Counted from the first letter of the stretch, positions 1 to 8,639 are shown. The stretch is DNA of 64,000 bases from Ga0077555 sp041397775 (GCA_041397775.1 JAWKWB010000012.1:1-64000); one strand, 5' to 3'. Numbers and translations: made by a program. Notes: a model not told the origin generated them from the letters alone.

Positions 1-861
1 GCCGCCCATCATGCGGCGCTGGCGGGCGCATCCGTCGCGCACTTCGTGGGCAGCGGTATTCCCGGCGGTCTCGTCGCCAACATCGGAGAGCTGGAAGGCT
101 TCCCCGCGCTCGCCCCCGTTCCCGCCCTCGATCTGGCCTTGCGCATTTCGGAGGACAACGAAGGGCATGGCGTGGAGATCATCCCCGAGGATGTCGTCTC
201 CATCGCGCCCGATGGCGGCCTGTTCCGCATCGCCACGGCGGATGGCGAACGCGCGGCGAAGGCCGTCGTCGTTGCGACGGGCGCGCGCCTGCGCATGCTC
301 GAGGCGCCCGGCGCGGAACGCTTGATGGACCGCGGCGTGGCGCAGTGCGCGTGGTGCAACGCCAGCCTCGTGAAGGGGATGGACGTCGCCGTCGTCGGTG
401 GCGGCGACGCCGCTTTCCAGGAAGCCCTGCATCTGGCCGACTATGCCGACCGCGTGACCATTCTCGTGCGCGGGGCGGCGCCGCGCGCCCGGCGATCCTT
501 CGTCGCCAAGGCCAGTGCGCACGAGCGCATCGCCATCGAGACGGAGACGCTGGTGGAGGACATTCTCGGCGCGGACACGGTCGAGGGGATGCGTTTGCGA
601 CAGGGTAACGACGTATCGGAGCGGCCTGTGGCGAGCGTCTTCGTCTACATCGGGCTCTCACCGGCCAGCGAGCCGGCCGCCGATATCGTGGCGCGCGATG
701 CGGCCGGCCACATCATCACGGACGCGAACCTTGCAACGCAGGTGCCCGGCCTCTTCGCGGCCGGCGCCGTGCGCGCGGGCTATGGCGGACGCCTCACACA
801 AGCACTCGGCGAGGCGACGACGGCGGGCATGGCGGCTGCCGCCTACGCCGCCGCGCACTGA
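1..861 (+). CDS. Thioredoxin-reductase-like FAD/NAD(P) oxidoreductase (5' end missing)
   Basis: The frame is open from base 1, so the N-terminal FAD-binding GxGxxG lies outside the window; 286 residues are visible. The first visible residues (AAHHAALAGASVAHF, then GGLVANIGELEGFP) match the segment just after the FAD motif in thioredoxin-reductase-like proteins. A redox-type CxxC, here CAWC, is encoded at 346-357 and is followed by the NAD(P)-binding VVGGGDAAFQEA near 388-425. The C-terminal GLFAAGAVRAGYGGRLTQA is the second FAD-contact region. The family transfers electrons from NAD(P)H through FAD to a disulfide partner. The CAWC spacing is canonical, but the residue after it is Asn-Ala, not Asp-Gly as in classical TrxB (CATCDG). 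It may therefore serve a partner other than thioredoxin. The gene ends in a convergent gap before the CoA-transferase. Confidence 0.85.
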   Translation, partial: AAHHAALAGASVAHFVGSGIPGGLVANIGELEGFPALAPVPALDLALRISEDNEGHGVEIIPEDVVSIAPDGGLFRIATADGERAAKAVVVATGARLRMLEAPGAERLMDRGVAQCAWCNASLVKGMDVAVVGGGDAAFQEALHLADYADRVTILVRGAAPRARRSFVAKASAHERIAIETETLVEDILGADTVEGMRLRQGNDVSERPVASVFVYIGLSPASEPAADIVARDAAGHIITDANLATQVPGLFAAGAVRAGYGGRLTQALGEATTAGMAAAAYAAAH

Positions 862-1166
862 CGGACGGCTGGGGCAGGGAGAACGCCCTGGCTCGACGCG
901 GCCCTCCCGTTTCCGGAACGACGCACCTCATCCTCTCCTCGCCTGGAAACCATGCCTGGCGCGGCTGTCCGGATCTTTTTCGCGGTCGGTCTGCGGTGGA
1001 CGTGAGGGCGCGGTGACCGACGGCACCGGGAAAGGCCCCGGCTCGGCGCGTCATGGCTCCCGCCCGCCCGCTTGGCCGGGGAAACGGAGAGGGATGAGGG
1101 GCGGCGAACCGGGAGCGTGGCTGGACGGCCGGAGGGCCACCAGCGGTATGAGCGCAGGTGCCGGGC
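862..1166. other. Convergent intergenic gap, no gene seen
   Basis: This 305-base stretch separates two converging genes. Open frames through it are arginine/alanine/proline-rich shadows with no recognisable domain. A short GC-rich inverted repeat near 1117-1143 (CTGG/CCAG arms with inner GGCC) could help termination but has no T-run. I see no RNA gene, repeat or small CDS. Confidence 0.5.
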
Positions 1167-2384
1167 TCAGGGGCTCGTCGACTTGGCGGCGCCCGAGGAC
1201 TCCAGCGCGGTAATCTCCGCATCGCTCATGCCGGCGACTTCCCGCAGCACGGCGCGCGTGTGCTCGCCCAACAGCGGCGCTCCCTCAGCCGGGGGCAACT
1301 CGGTGTCGTGGAAGCGGGCCGGCGTGCGCAGGGCCGGGTACGTGCCCGCCGTCGCATGGCTCATCTGGCGCACCGTCCCGCGGGCCGCGACGAGTTCTCC
1401 GTCGAGCGCTTCGGACACGCTCGCCACGGCGCCGGCCGGCACGCCCGCCTTGCGCAGGCGCGCGACCCAGCCGTCACGCGGGCCGGTGGCGAACGTGGCG
1501 CCGAGCACCTCTTTCAGCGCCGGGAGGTTCTTCAGGCGATCGGCATTCAAGGCGAAACGCGGGTCGGACGACAGCTCGGGCCGCCCGATGACGTCGGCGC
1601 ACAGCTTGCGAAACTGCGCATCGGTGATGACGGCAATCATGAATGGTCCGTCCGAGGCATCGTAGACGCCGGCCGGCTGGGCCACCTGGTTGTCGTTGCC
1701 CGTGCGCGTCGGATTGACGCCGGTCATCAGGTAGGCACCCGCGAAATTGGCCAGCAGGTTCATTCCCGTTTCGTGCAGCGTCGCCTCGACGAGACAGCCT
1801 TCACCCGTAACGGCCACCTGCCGGAGTGCCGCCGAGATCGCCTGCGCCGCATAGAGGCCGCAGACGAGATCGACGATCGAGGGGCCGACGCGCGTTGGAT
1901 GTCCGGCCGGCTCGCCGATCATGGACATGAGGCCGCTTTCGGCCTGAGCCACGGGATCGTAGCCGGGAACCTCGATGTTCGGGCCGCTGCGGCCGTAGCC
2001 CGATATGGCGCAGTAGACGAGGCCGGGGCGCACCGCCTTCAAGGTCTCATAGCCCAGCCCCAACCGCTCCATGACACCGGTGCGGAAATTCTCCACCACG
2101 ACATCGGCCTCCGCCACCAGCTTCAGGAACGCCGCGCGGCCCTCGGGCGCCTTCAGATCGAGCGCGACGGACCGCTTGTTGCGGTTCATGGTGAGGAAAT
2201 AGGTGGCGATGCCGCGATAGCTCGGCACCAGGAAGCTGCGGCTGTCGTCGCCGCCATCGGGGTTCTCGATCTTGATGACATCGGCGCCCATGTCCGCCAG
2301 CATCAGCGCGCAATAGGGGCCGGCCAGAACCCGCGACAGGTCGAGGACGCGCACGCCGGCGAGCGGCAGCTTTTTTTCGGACAT
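1167..2384 (-). CDS. CaiB/BaiF family CoA-transferase (family III)
   Basis: A 405-residue formyl-CoA/carnitine-CoA type transferase that moves CoA between carboxylic acids in the cytoplasm. The N-terminus (LAGVRVLDLSRVLAGPYCA) and NRNKRSVALDL at about residues 68-77 are family signatures. Asp143 in GYDPVAQAESG sits where formyl-CoA transferase keeps its catalytic Asp. The start at 2384 (MSEKKLPLAG) was chosen because homology begins there; the frame continues upstream in arginine-rich sequence with no similarity to the family. Length fits the family. Neighbours do not reveal the acid. A second paralogue lies at 11181..12401. Substrate cannot be assigned from sequence. Confidence 0.92.
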   Translation of the reverse strand: MSEKKLPLAGVRVLDLSRVLAGPYCALMLADMGADVIKIENPDGGDDSRSFLVPSYRGIATYFLTMNRNKRSVALDLKAPEGRAAFLKLVAEADVVVENFRTGVMERLGLGYETLKAVRPGLVYCAISGYGRSGPNIEVPGYDPVAQAESGLMSMIGEPAGHPTRVGPSIVDLVCGLYAAQAISAALRQVAVTGEGCLVEATLHETGMNLLANFAGAYLMTGVNPTRTGNDNQVAQPAGVYDASDGPFMIAVITDAQFRKLCADVIGRPELSSDPRFALNADRLKNLPALKEVLGATFATGPRDGWVARLRKAGVPAGAVASVSEALDGELVAARGTVRQMSHATAGTYPALRTPARFHDTELPPAEGAPLLGEHTRAVLREVAGMSDAEITALESSGAAKSTSP

Positions 2385-2738
2385 GAGGATCACCGGATCA
2401 GTGGAGGAGGGAACAGCCCCAGGATAGGCGAGCCGACGTCGGCGGCAATCGCAAAAAGCAACGGCAATGCGATGCCCCGTGTGATCGCGCCACGCGGCGA
2501 TCACGGCCGGTCGAGGGCGCGGCCGGCCACAGCGCCGACAACACAACCCTGCGATGCGTCGCTCGCGCTCGGGTTTGCCACGTTTGGGGCTGGCAGCGAC
2601 GCGGGCTTAGCCGTTAGTGTAGCGCATCTGACGGTCGGCAACGAACCCAGCCGCGGGCTGTGACCGAACGTCAGGTGCGCTAATGCAGCAGCCCTCCCCG
2701 AAGACGAACACGCCAACACAGCCGCTGGAGGACACCCG
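2385..2738. other. Divergent intergenic region with a repeat copy
   Basis: The gap lies between two divergently transcribed genes and must hold both promoters. Its only clear structure is a diverged hairpin repeat at about 2615-2685, described separately. No conserved reading frame was found. A good ribosome-binding site (GGAGG, 2727-2731) serves the gene at 2739. Confidence 0.5.
2615..2685. repeat. Diverged single-hairpin copy of the 167-bp repeat
   Basis: The sequence AGTGTAGCGCATCTGACG followed by an imperfect return arm (CGAACGTCAGGTGCGCTAA) matches the left hairpin of the repeat at 35291..35457 and 50316..50482, with several substitutions. The central loop CCCAGCCGC is also shared with the other copies. 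The second hairpin (the CTAGTGTTCC palindrome) is missing here. It lies between divergent genes, a usual place for REP-like elements. Confidence 0.75.
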
Positions 2739-3086
2739 ATGGCCAAAATTCCCACCTCAGCCTCGCGCGACGCCGTCCGGGCCACCGTGCCCAAGTTGAT
2801 CGACCTGACGGAGAACGTGTTGTTCGGCGACGTCTGGGAGCGCAAGGAGCTGTCCAAGCGCGACCGCAGCTTGATCACGTGTGCCGCGCTCGTCGCCCTC
2901 AATCGCACCGAGCAGCTGAAAGGCCACGCCGGCCGCGCGCTCGACAACGGCGTCACGCGCGAAGAGCTGACGGAAATGATCACGCACCTCGCCTTCTATG
3001 GCGGCTGGCCGGTCGCCATGTCGGCGGCGGGCGTCGTCCGGCAGGTGTTTGCCGAGCGCGACGACGCCGGCACGAGCAAGACGTAA
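2739..3086 (+). CDS. Carboxymuconolactone decarboxylase-like (AhpD fold) protein
   Basis: 115 residues. The motif WERKELSKRDRSLITCAALVAL and the later THLAFYGGWPVAMSA are typical of the carboxymuconolactone decarboxylase family of small all-alpha trimeric proteins. It has no CxxC, so it is not an AhpD-type thiol peroxidase; it is closer to the decarboxylase branch (4-carboxymuconolactone to beta-ketoadipate enol-lactone) or an uncharacterised relative. A GGAGG Shine-Dalgarno sits eight bases before the ATG. The dehydrogenase gene follows 67 bases downstream on the same strand, so the two may be cotranscribed. No other protocatechuate-pathway gene is nearby, so the substrate is uncertain. Confidence 0.85.
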   Translation: MAKIPTSASRDAVRATVPKLIDLTENVLFGDVWERKELSKRDRSLITCAALVALNRTEQLKGHAGRALDNGVTREELTEMITHLAFYGGWPVAMSAAGVVRQVFAERDDAGTSKT

Positions 3087-3153
3087 CCGCAGGCGCGAGG
3101 CGCGCCGCTGGAAGTCCGCAATGCCAAGTTCCTCAACAGGAGACGATGCTGCA

Positions 3154-4125
3154 ATGAAAGTCGGTTTTATCGGTCTGGGCACGATGGGCGCCTACATGGC
3201 GGCCAATCTGTCGAAATATCTCGCGAGTTCGAACCACGGCCTCGTCGTGCACGACGTGCGCAAGGAAAGCGCGCAAGCCTTCCTCGACAAGGGTGCCGAG
3301 TGGGCCGACAGCCCGAAGGCCGTCGCCGAAAAGTGCGACGTGGTCTTCCTGTCGCTGCCCGGCCCGAAGGAGGTCGAGGCCGTCTGCACGGATGCGTCGA
3401 ACGGCATCATCGCCGGCTTGAAGAAGGGCGGCGCCGTCTTCGACCTTTCGACCAACGCGCCGAGCATGGTGCGCAAGATCGCCGCCAGCTTCGCCGAGAA
3501 GGGCCTGAACTTCCTCGATGCGCCCGTGTCGGGCGGGCCTTCGGGCGCGCGCTCGGGCAAACTCGCCATCTGGGTGGGTGGCGACCGGAAGGTGTTCGAC
3601 GAGAACAAGGTGTTCCTCGACGCCTTCTCCGACCAGGCACGCTACATCGGCGAGATCGGCGCCGGTTCGGTGGCCAAGCTGGTCCACAACGGCGCGGGCT
3701 ACGCGATCCAGGCGGCGCTGGCCGAGCTCTTCACGATGGGCGTCAAGGGCGGCGTCGAGCCGCTGGCGCTGTGGGAGGCGATCCGCACGGGCGCGGGCGG
3801 ACGCGGCCGCACGTTCGACCGCATGGTCGACCAGTTCCTGATCAACAAGTACGAGCCGCCGGCGTTCGCGCTGAAGCTCGCCTACAAGGACATGACGCTC
3901 GCCACCGAACTCGGCCGTGAACTCGGCGTGCCGATGCGGCTTGCCAACATGGCCTATGCGGAGATGAGCGAGGCGATGGCGCGCGGCTGGGATGCGCTGG
4001 ACTCGCGTTCGCCGATGATGCTGCAGATCGAGCGTGCCGGCGTGAAGATCGAGGTCTCGCCCGACCGCATCAAGGACGTGTTCGAGCGCGATCCCCCCGC
4101 CCAGGGCGATCCCAAGCGCGCCTGA
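3154..4125 (+). CDS. 3-hydroxyisobutyrate dehydrogenase-like NAD(P)-dependent oxidoreductase
   Basis: 323 residues of the beta-hydroxyacid dehydrogenase family. GFIGLGTMG (residues 4-12) is the Rossmann dinucleotide motif. DAPVSGGPSGARSG (122-135) is the substrate-binding signature, and Lys175 in GSVAKLVHNG matches the catalytic lysine. Start 3154 was chosen over upstream in-frame starts because the Rossmann strand begins there and AGGAG lies about 11 bases upstream. The family oxidises 3-hydroxyisobutyrate, tartronate semialdehyde and similar acids in the cytoplasm. The preceding carboxymuconolactone-decarboxylase-like gene suggests a small catabolic operon. Exact substrate unknown. Confidence 0.9.
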   Translation: MKVGFIGLGTMGAYMAANLSKYLASSNHGLVVHDVRKESAQAFLDKGAEWADSPKAVAEKCDVVFLSLPGPKEVEAVCTDASNGIIAGLKKGGAVFDLSTNAPSMVRKIAASFAEKGLNFLDAPVSGGPSGARSGKLAIWVGGDRKVFDENKVFLDAFSDQARYIGEIGAGSVAKLVHNGAGYAIQAALAELFTMGVKGGVEPLALWEAIRTGAGGRGRTFDRMVDQFLINKYEPPAFALKLAYKDMTLATELGRELGVPMRLANMAYAEMSEAMARGWDALDSRSPMMLQIERAGVKIEVSPDRIKDVFERDPPAQGDPKRA

Positions 4126-4168
4126 ACGGCGACAGACCGGTCCGACAGACCGCAAAGATAGTGTGGCG

Positions 4169-4196
4169 GATGGCCGTGGCATACGCTGCGGCCATC
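4169..4196. terminator. Possible bidirectional terminator hairpin
   Basis: Arms GATGGCCG and CGGCCATC form an 8-bp stem around a 12-base loop in the 88-base gap between two converging genes. There is no convincing T-run on either strand, so this is a placement-based call. Confidence 0.4.
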
Positions 4197-4213
4197 GGCA
4201 TTTCCGCGCGGGG

Positions 4214-5083
4214 TCAGGTAAGCGGTCGCTCGTCCACGTGCGCGGCGGCCTCCGCATCCTCGCCATTGCCGACGGCACCTGCCGTCAGGAAAGCCCCATT
4301 GCGCCGGATCGGCTGCCGCCAGGGCTTCGCCGTCTCGTGCTCCTTCTCGTAGAGCTGCTCGAGGAAGGGATAGATGCGGGGGTCGGGCGGCATTTGCCGG
4401 TCGTAGGCCTCGGCCTGGGCCGTCTGCTGCCCGCGCGCCCAATCGGGTGCGCCTGAGCGTTTCAAGCGGCGCGCCCCGAAGATCATCAACGGATTGTCGG
4501 GCGCATCGAGGTCCAGTTCTTCCAGGAAGCTTTCGCGCAGCGCGTAGAAGGATTGCAGGATCGCATCCCGCGCCAGCTTGCGTTCCTCGGCCGAGGGATG
4601 TGCGTTCTTGCGCGGGTCGAGCGTTTGCAGCGCGCGGCGCATGTCGTGCAACGGGGCATAGGGGTAGATGCCCACGAGGTCCGTCGTCTCGCCGAGGTTG
4701 CGATAAACCGTGCGCATGTTGTCGAGGGTTTCGGAGATCTCGCAGAAGGCTGCGAGATATTGCGACAATGTCGGACTTTCGAACTGCGTAAAGGTGAAGA
4801 GCGCCGACTTCGCCTTGATGATATCGCGCCATTCTTCCTTCAGGGCCGAGATGAACTGTTGGCGCTTCTGGAAGACGTTGGCGAGATAGGCGGCGACCAC
4901 GGTCACGAAGACCAGCGCCATGTCCTTGAGATACTCGTAGATGTCCTTGCCGAGTTTCTCGAGCGGCGTGCCGGCGATGCCCGGAATGTGCTCGGCGAGC
5001 CGCGTCGCCAGCGAGACGACGAGCACGATGCCCAGGACGACATAGGAACGCCTGAGCGTCCGGTTGAGATTGGAACGGGTCAT
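4214..5083 (-). CDS. Hypothetical membrane protein with two N-terminal TM segments
   Basis: 289 residues; I do not recognise the family. Two hydrophobic segments are visible near the N-terminus (SYVVLGIVLVVSLATRLA at about 13-30 and MALVFVTVVAAYLANVF at about 55-71). A long soluble, probably helical and charged domain follows, with many Glu/Arg residues and TLDNMRTVYRNLGETTDL in the middle. The topology suggests a small inner-membrane anchor carrying a cytoplasmic helical domain. Its ATG overlaps the stop of the upstream gene by four bases (ATGA), so the two are translationally coupled. No catalytic motif was seen. It could be a sensor or scaffold; nothing fixes the role. Confidence 0.8.
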   Translation of the reverse strand: MTRSNLNRTLRRSYVVLGIVLVVSLATRLAEHIPGIAGTPLEKLGKDIYEYLKDMALVFVTVVAAYLANVFQKRQQFISALKEEWRDIIKAKSALFTFTQFESPTLSQYLAAFCEISETLDNMRTVYRNLGETTDLVGIYPYAPLHDMRRALQTLDPRKNAHPSAEERKLARDAILQSFYALRESFLEELDLDAPDNPLMIFGARRLKRSGAPDWARGQQTAQAEAYDRQMPPDPRIYPFLEQLYEKEHETAKPWRQPIRRNGAFLTAGAVGNGEDAEAAAHVDERPLT

Positions 5084-5751
5084 CGGGGCGGGCTTTCGTC
5101 TGCGGAGCCAAGGACGATTGCGGCGGATGGATGCAGGCTCGGGGAATATCCGGCCGAAAGTACGGCAACGATGGTCCGCGGCGTCAAGACGTCGAGAATG
5201 TCCTCGCCCGGGACGGCCACAGGCGCGGCATATCCCGCATGCGACCAGGGCAGCAGCAGGCCGGCGCGCACGAGATGGGGCGTTGCGCGAAAGCGGACCA
5301 TGGCCCCATCGGGAAGGGCTTTCACCGACGCGCGATAGGTCACCTTGCGGCCTTGCGGGCCGACGCGCTCGGCCTGGAGCACGCGGTCCATGGCCGGGGC
5401 GGTCGCGCGGCCCTCTTCGCCGTGGATACGAGACCAGAGCCCTGCGAACCGCAGGAAATCGGCACGCCGGCACTCGAAACAGGGGCGATGGCCGGCCGCC
5501 AGCGCCGTCGCCTCGTCGAGGAAGAAGAGTTCCGTGTAGCGGCCGGGCGCCATGACGACGCGCCGCCGCCCCTTGAAGTCGAGCTTGCAGCAGATCCACT
5601 GGCGCGACACCCAGCGGCGGCGCCCCAGGCGACGGCCGGCGTCGTGCAGGGCGCCGCCGCGATTGCCCATCACGGTGCCGCGGGCGGCCACGGCCAATAT
5701 TTCGCCCTCGGGCGTCACTCGGTTCTGGAGCGGCATCGTGCGATCTGCCAT
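5080..5751 (-). CDS. Conserved hypothetical protein (HRPCFECRRADF motif)
   Basis: 223 residues. The sequence RGTVMGNRGGALHD, then RRRWVSRQWICCKLDFKGRRR and YTELFFLDEATALAAGHRPC followed by FECRRADF, is a pattern I associate with an uncharacterised protein common in rhizobia-type genomes. A CC pair and a C-x-x-C (HRPCFEC) suggest metal or redox binding, but that is inference. No signal peptide or membrane segment. It begins 39 bases from the divergently transcribed crotonase gene and overlaps the downstream membrane-protein gene by four bases, so these two form an operon. Confidence 0.8.
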   Translation of the reverse strand: MADRTMPLQNRVTPEGEILAVAARGTVMGNRGGALHDAGRRLGRRRWVSRQWICCKLDFKGRRRVVMAPGRYTELFFLDEATALAAGHRPCFECRRADFLRFAGLWSRIHGEEGRATAPAMDRVLQAERVGPQGRKVTYRASVKALPDGAMVRFRATPHLVRAGLLLPWSHAGYAAPVAVPGEDILDVLTPRTIVAVLSAGYSPSLHPSAAIVLGSADESPPR

Positions 5752-5790
5752 GGTGCCCGCCGATCATGAAACAGCAGGAGATGCCCCAAC

Positions 5791-6585
5791 ATGGCGGACG
5801 CACGGGTCGATGTGAAGGTCGAAGAACGGCCTGGGATCGGCGAAGTGGCAACGGTCACGGTCGACAACCGCTCGAAGCTCAATTGCCTCAATACGCCGCA
5901 GGTGGTGGCGCTGCGGCAGGCCTTCGAGAAGCTGTCGCAATCGCCGAGCCTGCGCGCCATCGTGCTGACAGGTGCCGGTGACCGGGCCTTCATCGGCGGC
6001 GCGGATCTCAGCGAACTGGGCGGCATGTGCCAGGACAGCTCGCGCCTCTACATCACGCGGCTGCACAAGGCCTGCAAGGCGATCCGCGACTGCGCGGTGC
6101 CCGTCATCGGCCGGATCAACGGCTTCTGCCTGGGCGCGGGCCTCGAGGTCGCGGCGAGCTGCGACATGCGCGTCGCCTCCGAGAACGCCGTGTTCGGCAT
6201 GCCGGAAGTGCACATGGGCCTGCCGTCGGTGATCGAGGCGGCGCTGCTGCCCGGACTCATCGGCTGGGGCAAGACCCGCGAGATCCTGATCACCGGCGAG
6301 ACGTTCGGGGCGGCAGATGCACTCGCCATGCATTTCGTGGAGAAGGTCATGCCGGCCGAGCGCCTCGATGCGCACGTCGATCATTGGCTGTACCTCATCG
6401 GCCGTGCCACGCCCGCCGCCGTGCGCTCGCAGAAGGCGCTGATGAACCGCTGGGAGCGCGTCTCCGTCGAGGAAGGCATCTATGCCGGCATCGATGCCAT
6501 CTCCAACGCCTATACGACGGGAGAGCCGCAGGCCGCCATCGCCGCCTTCTTCGAGGCCAAAGCCCAGCATAAAGGCAAGGCGTGA
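5791..6585 (+). CDS. Enoyl-CoA hydratase/isomerase (crotonase) family protein
   Basis: 264 residues. The oxyanion-hole segments are AFIGGAD (67-73) and GFCLGAGLE (111-119). Both family glutamates are present: Glu119 in GAGLE and Glu139 in FGMPEV, so hydratase activity is plausible. The usual GG-x-Q-R stretch after the second glutamate is replaced by SVIEAALLP, which is seen in divergent members. The likely role is hydration or isomerisation of an enoyl-CoA in acid catabolism. It is transcribed away from the hypothetical pair at 4214-5751 and followed by the bactofilin gene, which looks unrelated. Confidence 0.9.
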   Translation: MADARVDVKVEERPGIGEVATVTVDNRSKLNCLNTPQVVALRQAFEKLSQSPSLRAIVLTGAGDRAFIGGADLSELGGMCQDSSRLYITRLHKACKAIRDCAVPVIGRINGFCLGAGLEVAASCDMRVASENAVFGMPEVHMGLPSVIEAALLPGLIGWGKTREILITGETFGAADALAMHFVEKVMPAERLDAHVDHWLYLIGRATPAAVRSQKALMNRWERVSVEEGIYAGIDAISNAYTTGEPQAAIAAFFEAKAQHKGKA

Positions 6586-6747
6586 GGCTGATGGCGGGCG
6601 GCGGCACGGGTTGCATGCGCCGTCGCCTTCAGCCGCCGATTCACTGTGTCGCGCACAGACGCTTCTGCGCGCGGCCGTGGCTGGGATAGTAAACGGATCG
6701 AGGTCCGGGCGTCGCATCGCGGCGCTCTCATTCGGAAGGGTCACCGC

Positions 6748-7395
6748 ATGACGACGAGCCGGGGCAGGATGGTGGTGGCCCCCGACATGGCCATCAAGGG
6801 CACCATCCACAACTGCCAGTCGATCGAGGTCCAGGGCTATCTCGAAGGCGAGATCACGGCAAAGTCGGTCGTGGTCACCGAAGGCGGGCGGGTGTTCGGG
6901 CGCATCAAGGCGGAGGACGCCGAGATCGACGGCCAGTTGCAGGGCGACGCCTTCATCAAGAACATCCTGCGCATCGGCGCGACGGGCGACGTCAGCGGCA
7001 ATGTGCGTTACGGCCAGCTCACCATGGAACTGGGAGCCAGGCTGTCCGCCGACGTGCGCAATATTCCACCGTCCGTCTTCGGCGATCTGGAAGTGACCGT
7101 CGGGCGCGGACAGACCGTCCGCATCACACTCGCCGACCTGACGGCCGTAGACCCCGACGATGCAGCAGCCAACATCGTCTACACGGTGGTCGCGGCAACG
7201 GCGGGATGGGTGGAGAGTGCCGCCGCGGCCGGACAGCCGGTATCGAGCTTCTCGCAGGCAGATCTGGAGGCGGGCTACGTCTCGTTCCGTCACGACGGCA
7301 GCCCGGGCAACACGGCGAGCTTCTCCGTGGTCGTCAGCGACAGCGCGGGTGGGTCGTCGGGAGACCCCAAGACCGTCAGAGTCATCGTCCGGTAA
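6748..7395 (+). CDS. Bactofilin fused to a C-terminal cadherin/CSPG-like domain
   Basis: 215 residues. Residues about 10-110 are a bactofilin (polymer-forming cytoskeletal) domain: the repeating beta-helix pattern IKGTIHNCQSIEVQGYLEGEI, then VVVTEGGRVFGRIKAEDAEI and FIKNILRIGATGDVSGNV. From about 118 to the end the pattern VTVGRGQTVRITLADL, DPDDAAANIVYTVV, FSQADLEAGYVSFRHDG and ASFSVVVSDSAG is typical of chondroitin-sulfate-proteoglycan/cadherin-like repeats of surface proteins. No signal peptide is seen, and bactofilins normally work in the cytoplasm on the inner membrane. Start 6748 has GGAAGG upstream and precedes homology; the frame extends further upstream without similarity. The fusion is unusual. 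The bactofilin part is firm, the second domain is by pattern. Confidence 0.85.
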   Translation: MTTSRGRMVVAPDMAIKGTIHNCQSIEVQGYLEGEITAKSVVVTEGGRVFGRIKAEDAEIDGQLQGDAFIKNILRIGATGDVSGNVRYGQLTMELGARLSADVRNIPPSVFGDLEVTVGRGQTVRITLADLTAVDPDDAAANIVYTVVAATAGWVESAAAAGQPVSSFSQADLEAGYVSFRHDGSPGNTASFSVVVSDSAGGSSGDPKTVRVIVR

Positions 7396-7590
7396 CCGCG
7401 TCGGCATACAATCCCGTTCCGACCGGATAACATGTGGCTGCCTACTGGCCTCGTACGCGCATCCGCGCTAGAGGAGGGCGCATCAATTTCAGGCGATGCG
7501 CCTGGACAAGTGCGTCGATGGTTCAAAGCGCGTCCGTAGCCAGACCCGCCAGTCGCTGTATCAGACGGACATTCACGGAGGTACACCCCA

Positions 7591-8610
7591 ATGACAATGA
7601 CGCTCGAGCAAGTTGCACAGGCCATGGTGGCCCCCGGCCGCGGCATCCTCGCCGCCGACGAGAGCTCCGGGACGATCAAGAAGCGCTTCGACTCGATCAA
7701 GACCGAGTCCACCGCCGACAGCCGCCGCGACTATCGCGAGATGCTGTTCCGCTCCACCGACGCCATGAAGAACTATATTTCCGGCGTCATTCTCTATGAC
7801 GAGACGATCCGCCAGAAGGCCAAGGACGGCACGCCGCTGACGAAGATCATCTCGGACGCCGGCTCGCTGCCGGGTATCAAGGTCGATGCGGGCACGAAGC
7901 CGCTGCAGTTCTGCTCCGGCGAGCTGATCACGGAAGGGCTCGACAAGCTGCCCGAGCGCGTGAAGGAATACGCCGGCCTGGGCGCCAAGTTCGCCAAGTG
8001 GCGCGCCGTCATCGACATCAACGAGGGCATCCCCTCCTACACCGGCATCAAGGCCAATGCGCACGCACTCGCGCGCTATGCCGCGATCTGCCTCGAAGGC
8101 GGCATCGTTCCCATCGTCGAGCCGGAAGTGCTGATGGACGGCGCCCACGACATCGACCGCTGCGCCGAGGTGACGGAGTGGGTGCTGAAGGAGGTCTTCA
8201 GCGAGCTCTACTACAACCGCGTGACGCTCGAGCAGATCGTGCTCAAGCCGAACATGGTCATCTCCGGCAAGAAGTCGCCCAAGCAGGCCTCGCGCGAGGA
8301 AGTCGCCGAGAAGACCGTCAAGATCCTCAAGCGTACCGTGCCGGGCGCCGTGCCGGGCATCGCCTTCCTGTCGGGCGGCCAGTCGGACGAGGATGCGACG
8401 GCGCATCTCCACCTGATGAACGCCATGGGCAACCTGCCCTGGAACCTGACGTTCTCCTATGGTCGCGCCCTGCAGGCTGCTGCCCTCAAGGCCTGGAGCG
8501 GCAAGAAGGAGAACGAGGTTGCGGGCGCCAAGGCGTTCTCGCACCGCGCCAAGATGAACGGCCTCGCTGCGGCCGGCAAATGGAGCCAGAGCCTCGATAA
8601 GGCGGCCTGA
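7591..8610 (+). CDS. fba: Fructose-bisphosphate aldolase, class I
   Basis: 339 residues, the length of class I FBP aldolases. It cleaves fructose 1,6-bisphosphate to dihydroxyacetone phosphate and glyceraldehyde 3-phosphate through a Schiff base. GRGILAADES (17-26) is the N-terminal signature, KWR (136-138) and VPIVEPEV (173-180) supply active-site residues, and Lys219 in IVLKPNMV is the Schiff-base lysine. A GGAGG site lies upstream of the ATG. It is monocistronic: the preceding gap is 195 bases and a strong hairpin follows. The convergent gene is a cytochrome. Confidence 0.97.
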   Translation: MTMTLEQVAQAMVAPGRGILAADESSGTIKKRFDSIKTESTADSRRDYREMLFRSTDAMKNYISGVILYDETIRQKAKDGTPLTKIISDAGSLPGIKVDAGTKPLQFCSGELITEGLDKLPERVKEYAGLGAKFAKWRAVIDINEGIPSYTGIKANAHALARYAAICLEGGIVPIVEPEVLMDGAHDIDRCAEVTEWVLKEVFSELYYNRVTLEQIVLKPNMVISGKKSPKQASREEVAEKTVKILKRTVPGAVPGIAFLSGGQSDEDATAHLHLMNAMGNLPWNLTFSYGRALQAAALKAWSGKKENEVAGAKAFSHRAKMNGLAAAGKWSQSLDKAA

Positions 8611-8639
8611 TCCAGAATAGCGCGTGACTTGAAGATACT

